Positions 59,308 to 64,000 of a DNA stretch of 64,000 nt are shown here, in pieces. Position numbers and translations under genes: made by a program. Source of the stretch: Mycobacterium europaeum (lineage in GTDB: Bacteria; Actinomycetota; Actinomycetes; Mycobacteriales; Mycobacteriaceae); NCBI RefSeq assembly GCF_002102155.1, contig NZ_LQOU01000015.1:1-64000 (forward strand), read 5' to 3'. Below the pieces are notes generated by a model. It saw nothing but the letters and a program-made list of their open reading frames with translations. It made no database searches and had not been told where the DNA came from. Within the stretch, counting starts at the first letter, position 1. Every line of letters starts with the position of its first letter.

Positions 59308-60059
59308 CGGTGTACTTCATCGGCGCGGGCCCGGGCGCCGCCGACCTGATCACGGTCCGCGGCCAGCGGCTCCTCGAAACGTGCCCGGTGTGCCTGTACG
59401 CGGGATCGATCATGCCCGACGACCTGCTGGCGCTGTGCCCGTCCGGGGCGAAGGTCATCGACACCGGCCCGCTGACACTCGAGCAGATCATCACCGAAAT
59501 CGCGGGCGCCGACGCCGCCGGCCACGACGTCGCGCGCCTGCATTCCGGTGACCCGTCGCTCTACAGCGCGCTGGCCGAACAATGCCGCCGGCTCGACACG
59601 CTGGGCATCGACTACGAAATCGTGCCCGGCGTACCGTCTTTCGCCGCGGCGGCGGCCGCGCTCAAGCGCGAGCTCACGGTCCCCGGTGTCGCGCAGACGG
59701 TGACGCTGACCCGGGTCGCCACGCTGTCGACGGCCATGCCGCCCGGGGAAGACCTGGGCACCCTCGCCCGCTCCGGCGCCACGCTGGTCCTGCACCTGGC
59801 CGCGGCGCAGATCGATGCCATCGTGCCGCAACTTCTCGAAGGCGGCTATCGGCCCGAAACACCCGCCGCCGTCGTGGCTTTCGCGAGTTGGCCACAACAG
59901 GTGGTGCTGCGGGGAACGCTCGCCGACATCGCTGCGCAGACGCACCGGGCCGGCATCACCAAGACGGCGGTGATCGTCGTCGGCGACGTGCTGGCCGCCG
60001 AGGGATTCACCGACAGCTACCTGTATTCGGCCGGGCGGACGCGGGGGAGCGGGCACTGA
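59304..60059 (+). CDS. cobM: Precorrin-4 C11-methyltransferase CobM
   Basis: CobM methylates precorrin-4 at C11. The 251-residue SAM-dependent methyltransferase begins TVYFIGAGPGAADLITVRGQ, has LHSGDPSLYSALAEQ and VPGVPSFAAAAAALK, typical of the tetrapyrrole methyltransferase family. ATG 59304 overlaps the cobL stop (ATGA); its own stop overlaps the cobK start. Confidence 0.96.
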   Translation: MTVYFIGAGPGAADLITVRGQRLLETCPVCLYAGSIMPDDLLALCPSGAKVIDTGPLTLEQIITEIAGADAAGHDVARLHSGDPSLYSALAEQCRRLDTLGIDYEIVPGVPSFAAAAAALKRELTVPGVAQTVTLTRVATLSTAMPPGEDLGTLARSGATLVLHLAAAQIDAIVPQLLEGGYRPETPAAVVAFASWPQQVVLRGTLADIAAQTHRAGITKTAVIVVGDVLAAEGFTDSYLYSAGRTRGSGH

Positions 60060-60784
60060 TGCGCGTGCTGCTGCTCGGCGGCACCGCCGAAGGTCGCGCG
60101 CTGGCGAAAACCCTGCACCCGCACGTCGACATCGTCAGCTCGCTGGCGGGCCGGGTGCCCGACCCCGCGCTGCCGGTCGGCCCGGTACGCATCGGCGGCT
60201 TCGGCGGCGTCGAGGGGCTCCAGCGCTGGCTGCTCGAGGAAGGCATCGACGCCGTCATCGACGCGACCCATCCGTTCGCGGCGACCATGACCGCACACGC
60301 CGCCCAGGCGTGCGCCGAGTTGCGGATCCCGCACCTGGTGCTGGCCCGCCCGGCGTGGGAGCCTGGCGATGCGATCGTCGTCGAATCCGACACCCAGGCG
60401 GCCGAAACCGTTGCAAAGGAAGGCTTCTCGCGGGTGTTCCTCACCACCGGACGTTCGGGGACGAGGGCCTTCGCGGGCAGCGGCGCGTGGTTTTTGATCC
60501 GCGCCGTCACCGAACCCGATCCCGCGTCGCTGCCCCACCGTCACCAGCTGCTGCTATCCCGCGGCCCGTACCACTACGACGGCGAGGTCGCCGTGCTGCG
60601 GGAGCACCGCATCGACGCCTTGGTCACCAAGAACAGCGGAGGAAACATGACGCGGGCGAAAGTGGACGCCGCGGCGGCATTGAGCATTCCGGTGGTGATG
60701 GTGGCCCGGCCGCCGCTGCCGGCCGGGGTGAGCGTGGTGGGCAGCGTCGAGCAAGCCGCCGAATGGCTGACGGGACTGGATTAG
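60059..60784 (+). CDS. cobK: Precorrin-6A reductase CobK
   Basis: CobK reduces precorrin-6A with NADPH to dihydro-precorrin-6. The 241-residue protein has the Rossmann loop [47 protein letters not shown] and [23 protein letters not shown] 60059 shares its A with the cobM TGA (TGATG). Its TAG stop overlaps the TAA of convergent sigC at 60781-60784. Confidence 0.95.
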   Translation: MRVLLLGGTAEGRALAKTLHPHVDIVSSLAGRVPDPALPVGPVRIGGFGGVEGLQRWLLEEGIDAVIDATHPFAATMTAHAAQACAELRIPHLVLARPAWEPGDAIVVESDTQAAETVAKEGFSRVFLTTGRSGTRAFAGSGAWFLIRAVTEPDPASLPHRHQLLLSRGPYHYDGEVAVLREHRIDALVTKNSGGNMTRAKVDAAAALSIPVVMVARPPLPAGVSVVGSVEQAAEWLTGLD

Positions 60785-61338
60785 CCGGTCAGGTCGTCGC
60801 GCTCGGCGTCGGCGGCCAGCAGCGCGTCGCGGGCGCGTGCCACCCGGGATCGGATCGTGCCCACCGGGCAGCCGCACACCGCTGCTGCGTCGGCATAGGA
60901 CAGCCCGAGCAACTGGGTGAGCAGCAAGGCTTCTCGTTGCTCGGCGGTGAGGTTCGCGATCATCGTGGTGACCTCGACCAGGTCTTCGAAACCGCGGGCG
61001 TGGCGATCGCCGCGCAGAACGAGCTCCGGGTCGGCGCCGAGGGCGGCGCGGGGCCGCGACCGGACGTGGCGGATGTGATCGGCCACGACGCGGCGCGCGA
61101 TGGAAAGCAGCCAGGTCCGGGCGCTCGAGCGCCCGGAGAACCGCTCGATGGCGCCGATCGCGCGCAAGAACGTCTCTTGGGTCAGGTCGTCGGCGCTGCC
61201 CGCGTCCGACAGATACGCCACGAACCGCCACACGTCTTGCTGGGTGGCTTTGATGAAAGCCTCGAGCGCCCTGTCGTTCCCGCGCGCGGCTGCCAATGCG
61301 AGCTCGGTAACGGCCTCGTCATCGCTGGGCGCGATCAT
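60781..61338 (-). CDS. sigC: ECF RNA polymerase sigma factor SigC
   Basis: SigC is a 185-residue extracytoplasmic-function sigma factor. Region 2 ([56 protein letters not shown]) and region 4 ([40 protein letters not shown]) match M. tuberculosis SigC closely and the length is the same from ATG 61338, which has aaaggtgg upstream. SigC in M. tuberculosis is linked to virulence and to copper-acquisition genes. The frame is open far upstream with no stop, so a longer fused product is possible and is described separately. Confidence 0.92.
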   Translation of the reverse strand: MIAPSDDEAVTELALAAARGNDRALEAFIKATQQDVWRFVAYLSDAGSADDLTQETFLRAIGAIERFSGRSSARTWLLSIARRVVADHIRHVRSRPRAALGADPELVLRGDRHARGFEDLVEVTTMIANLTAEQREALLLTQLLGLSYADAAAVCGCPVGTIRSRVARARDALLAADAERDDLTG

Positions 61339-62136
61339 GGCGAACCACCTTTGTCTCGCGGGCTCACCGAGTCTACGACGACCCGTCGTAGACTCGGTGG
61401 CGGGGTCGGAAGCCGATCGGTTGATGGGCCACAGGTGACCGCGCCCTCGTGCGGCGGGCGGCTCTGCCGGCCAGACGGCGTCGTCGGTTGCCCCGGACGC
61501 GCCCGCTCTGTCCGACCTCACCCGTTCCCGCGCCACCAGTAACGCGAAGGCAAGCCCCAACAGCAGCGGCATGTGACTGGCGATGCGTGCCGCGGTGACC
61601 TCGCCGGCGAAGGCATCGACGACCACGTAGCTCAGGAGCGCGACCGAATAGACGCCCGTAATCGCCGCCACCCCAATCGCGGCGACGGGCCAGATGCCGG
61701 CGGCCACCATCGCCAGCCCCAGCGCCAGCAACCAGGCGGTGGACTCGTGCATCAGATGTTCGCCGGACATCGCGCCATGCATATGGCTCGACACCATCCC
61801 GAAGTCGATGCCGCCGATTTGTGCGGCGGCGATCGCCACCTGGAACAAGCCGACACCGATGAGGCCCCAGCGGCGGTAGTGCTTGCGCAGCCAACGCATC
61901 CTGCGCTGGCGCCCGGAGGATTCCTCGCCGATGCTCGCCATGATCTGCGCAACCAGGTCGGGCCCGTCGCCCGGCTCAACGCCGGCCAGCCGGCGGGTCT
62001 GGGCCGCGGCGCCGATCAGCCAGGTGCGGCAACGCCGGCACGATTCGAGATGAGCGTCGACCTGCTGCGCGAGCACCTGGGGACGCTCGCCGTCCAGTCG
62101 AGCCGAAAGCGCCTCACGCGCCGCGTCACACCGCAT
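60781..62136 (-). CDS. zf-HC2 membrane anti-sigma-like domain in frame with SigC
   Basis: From ATG 62136 (or 62154) a frame with no stop encodes 451 residues. Residues 1-45 hold a zinc-binding anti-sigma motif, Cys3-His29-Cys33-Cys36 (AHLESCRRC). Membrane helices follow near 90-109 ([20 protein letters not shown]), 135-185 and ~195-210. Between the first and second lies a His/Met-rich segment ([15 protein letters not shown]). A ~50-residue linker with the palindrome leads to SigC from residue 267. In other ECF systems such a domain is a separate anti-sigma factor; here either one polyprotein-like fusion is made, or SigC is translated alone from 61338. The gene is absent from this place in H37Rv, where blaC lies next to sigC. 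Confidence 0.6.
   Translation of the reverse strand: MRCDAAREALSARLDGERPQVLAQQVDAHLESCRRCRTWLIGAAAQTRRLAGVEPGDGPDLVAQIMASIGEESSGRQRRMRWLRKHYRRWGLIGVGLFQVAIAAAQIGGIDFGMVSSHMHGAMSGEHLMHESTAWLLALGLAMVAAGIWPVAAIGVAAITGVYSVALLSYVVVDAFAGEVTAARIASHMPLLLGLAFALLVARERVRSDRAGASGATDDAVWPAEPPAARGRGHLWPINRSASDPATESTTGRRRLGEPARQRWFAMIAPSDDEAVTELALAAARGNDRALEAFIKATQQDVWRFVAYLSDAGSADDLTQETFLRAIGAIERFSGRSSARTWLLSIARRVVADHIRHVRSRPRAALGADPELVLRGDRHARGFEDLVEVTTMIANLTAEQREALLLTQLLGLSYADAAAVCGCPVGTIRSRVARARDALLAADAERDDLTG
61365..61399. promoter_or_regulatory. Perfect 16-bp inverted repeat upstream of sigC
   Basis: caccgagtctacgacg (61365-61380) and cgtcgtagactcggtg (61384-61399) are exact reverse complements separated by acc. 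The hairpin lies 27 bases before the SigC ATG, inside the reading frame that links the membrane anti-sigma-like domain to SigC. It may be an operator, an attenuator or a terminator, or a small inserted palindrome. Confidence 0.8.
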
Positions 62137-62293
62137 CCCTGCATCGTTGCGCATGCCCGGTTCGGGTGCAAAGAGCATTCGAGACGGACCGCCGGGAACT
62201 AATCCGTCCGGCAAACCGACCACTGAACATCAGCAGCGCCAGCCCACCTTTGACATTCACCGAAGAGGTATTCGTGCCCGAAGGCCCCCGACG

Positions 62294-63877
62294 ATGACCG
62301 CCCCGATCTGGATCGCCTTCCCCCCGGAAGTGCACTCGACCTTGCTCAGCAGCGGTCCCGGAGCCGGACCGCTGCTTTCCGCCGCCGCGACGTGGTCCTC
62401 GATGAGCGGCCAATACGCCGAGGCCGCAGCGGAACTCGGCGCGCTGCTGGGCGCCGTGCAGGGCGGTGCGTGGGAAGGCTCCAGCGCCGAACAGTACGTC
62501 GCGGCCCACGCGCCGTACCTGGCCTGGCTGCAGGAGAGCTCCGCCACCAGCGCGACCGCGGCCGCGTTGCACGAAATGGCGGCCGGCGCGTACACCGTGG
62601 CGCTGGCCGCCATGCCGACGATTCCGGAGCTCGCGGCGAACCATGCGACCCACGCGGCGCTGGTGGCAACGAACTTCTTCGGCATCAACACCGTTCCGAT
62701 CGCGGTGAACGAGGCAGACTACGCGCGCATGTGGGTGCAGGCCGCCACGACGATGACCACGTATCAGGTGGCGGCCGAATCCAGCCTCGCGGCGGTCCCG
62801 GCCAGCACGCCCGCACCGCCGATCGTGGCTCCGGGCGCGGAGGCGAGCGTGGCGACCGCGCACGCCGCCGTCACCCAGCAGCAAGCCACCCAGACCTATC
62901 CGTCCTGGCAGGACCAGCTCACCGCCTGGCTGCAGCAGTACACCAGGAATTTCGCCTGGCCGGTGTCCAAGGACCTCAACCCCGGCGGCTGGCCGTTCCC
63001 ACCGGTGCCGTTCGTCAACGGCCTCGCCTCGTTCTTCGGTCAGCTGGGATTCTCGCCGGCCCTTTCCAGCGCGCTCGGCTGGGCGATCTTCCACACGCTG
63101 ATGATCTTCTGGCCGTTCATGCAGGCCGCCATCCAGATGGCCGTCGTGTTGGCGCCGATGGTCGTGTCCGTCCTGGGCGCCGCCGCGGCCGGCGGCGCGG
63201 CGGCCGCGGTCACCGCGGTGAGCGTCGCGGCCCCGCTCTCGGTCGCCGCGCCGCTGCCCGCGCCCGCGGCCTCCCCGGCGCCGATGGCGTCCGCGCCGGC
63301 TCCGGCCATCACCACCGCTCCGGCGAGCGTGAGCAACGCCCCGACGATGTCCAGCAGCCCCGCGTCGACCGTGGCCACACCCGCCGGGGGTGGACCGACC
63401 GGCGGGGGACCCGGGGTGGGCTTCGGGCCGACGGCCACGGACGGCATCGGCGCGGGTATGTCGGACGCCCTGTACGCCGCGGCGCTGTCGGGGCTGGCGG
63501 CCCGCGGCAGCGCCAGCGGCCGGGCGCGGCGCACGGCCGAGGAGCCCGCCCCCGACGACGTCGATGCGCCGGAGGCGGCCGCGGCGGCCGCAGGGGCCAA
63601 GAGGAAGGCGCGGGCGCGACGACGCCGCGCCGGTACCGCCACCGACCGCGCCTACCGCTACGAATTCATGGATCTCGAACAGGATTTGGATGCTGACGAG
63701 GAGGGCTTCGACGCCGTGCGCGCCTCTCTCGAGGACGGGGGGCCGCTCGGATTCGCCGGGGCCGCAGCGAGATCCGGTGTCAGCCAACCGGCCGGGCTGG
63801 CGACGCTGACCCGCGGCGGGCTGGGCGACGGCCCCGCCATGCCGATGATGCCCAGCAGCTGGGGTGGCGACACCTAG
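62294..63877 (+). CDS. PPE family protein
   Basis: This 527-residue PPE protein has the PPE motif ([13 protein letters not shown]) and the PPE domain to ~residue 175 with the WXG-like segment [12 protein letters not shown]. The linker and hydrophobic Ala/Pro-rich part ([18 protein letters not shown]) follow, then a basic region ([20 protein letters not shown]) and the ending [18 protein letters not shown] and MPSSWGGDT. It has no GXGNxG repeats or SVP motif that I can see. PPE proteins are secreted by ESX systems, usually with a PE partner; none is present here. ATG 62294 is used; the frame is open upstream but not family-like. Confidence 0.92.
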   Translation: MTAPIWIAFPPEVHSTLLSSGPGAGPLLSAAATWSSMSGQYAEAAAELGALLGAVQGGAWEGSSAEQYVAAHAPYLAWLQESSATSATAAALHEMAAGAYTVALAAMPTIPELAANHATHAALVATNFFGINTVPIAVNEADYARMWVQAATTMTTYQVAAESSLAAVPASTPAPPIVAPGAEASVATAHAAVTQQQATQTYPSWQDQLTAWLQQYTRNFAWPVSKDLNPGGWPFPPVPFVNGLASFFGQLGFSPALSSALGWAIFHTLMIFWPFMQAAIQMAVVLAPMVVSVLGAAAAGGAAAAVTAVSVAAPLSVAAPLPAPAASPAPMASAPAPAITTAPASVSNAPTMSSSPASTVATPAGGGPTGGGPGVGFGPTATDGIGAGMSDALYAAALSGLAARGSASGRARRTAEEPAPDDVDAPEAAAAAAGAKRKARARRRRAGTATDRAYRYEFMDLEQDLDADEEGFDAVRASLEDGGPLGFAGAAARSGVSQPAGLATLTRGGLGDGPAMPMMPSSWGGDT

Positions 63878-64000
63878 CCGACGGGATACCGCCGCGGCGT
63901 GAACACCCGGTCGCCGGAATCGCCCGGGTACCACTGCGTTTGGGAGGAACCGACGATCAGCAGGCAGCGCATGTCCACCTCGGCGGGATCCAGGTCGGCC
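63874..64000 (-). CDS. cobIJ: Precorrin-2/3B methyltransferase CobIJ, 3' end only
   Basis: The last 42 codons of a minus-strand gene read [20 protein letters not shown], then TQWYPGD and an ending FTPRRYPVG. The [14 protein letters not shown] pattern is the C-terminus of precorrin-3B C17-methyltransferase (CobJ), fused to CobI in mycobacteria. The order sigC, then cobIJ matches H37Rv with the PPE gene inserted. Its TAG overlaps the PPE TAG within CTAG. Confidence 0.85.
   Translation of the reverse strand, partial: ADLDPAEVDMRCLLIVGSSQTQWYPGDSGDRVFTPRRYPVG

Overview
This is a high-GC actinobacterial chromosome segment from a slow-growing Mycobacterium, most like the M. avium complex. Supporting markers are a Pup-proteasome cluster, mycothiol ligase MshC, an Mce/YrbE import operon, LppL and LppK lipoproteins, a PPE protein, an F420-type biliverdin reductase, a 13E12-type HNH fragment and a CpnT-like toxin. 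From memory, gene order follows M. tuberculosis H37Rv from Rv2139 (pyrD) to Rv2066 (cobIJ) in inverted orientation, so departures from that order are the informative places. Rv correspondences are recalled, not searched.

Layout. 1-9356: HNH fragment, pyrD, a DUF5703-like gene and lppL, then a + strand run of phosphatase, DUF3090, SCO1664-like kinase-fold protein, cysQ, mshC and an SDR, facing a PAC2 gene. 9357-13425: methionine synthase. The MetH is the E. coli-like long type rather than the usual mycobacterial type. Its leader folds as an S-adenosylhomocysteine riboswitch whose pseudoknot competes with a hairpin that hides the Shine-Dalgarno sequence. Just upstream lies a 30-35 codon relic that resembles the native mycobacterial MetH. 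13505-25262: an mce operon on the minus strand (yrbEA, yrbEB, mceA-F, a Mas protein and a secreted RsiV/MPT64-like protein), with a divergent TetR regulator and a one-base frameshift in mceC. 25319-32819: hisE-hisG, DUF4126, an FAD disulfide reductase, a DEAD-box helicase, a RecB-like nuclease, trmI, DUF503 and lppK.

33130-43141: the complete Pup-proteasome system (mpa, dop, pup, prcB, prcA, pafA) followed directly by pafB-pafC, regulators of the DNA-damage response. 43214-50349: tatA-tatC-helY, a DUF4333 repeat protein, a 5'-3' exonuclease and pepE. 50384-56857: a large alpha/beta hydrolase, then a polymorphic toxin cassette: a CpnT-like protein with a C-terminal TNT (NAD glycohydrolase) domain, a probable immunity gene and two small AT-richer genes. 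56887-64000: biliverdin reductase, SDR, cobL-cobM-cobK, sigC in frame with an upstream membrane zinc-finger anti-sigma-like domain and with a perfect 16-bp inverted repeat between them, a PPE gene, and the 3' end of cobIJ.

Small-scale structure includes a ~50-bp dispersed palindromic element in at least four gaps, coding VNTR-like repeats in four or more genes, a tandem 43-bp GC-rich repeat before dop, and four convergent gene pairs whose stop codons share a YTAG tetranucleotide. The strongest candidates for new biology are the transplanted riboswitch-metH unit, the anti-sigma-SigC reading frame with its palindrome, and the CpnT-like toxin cassette.
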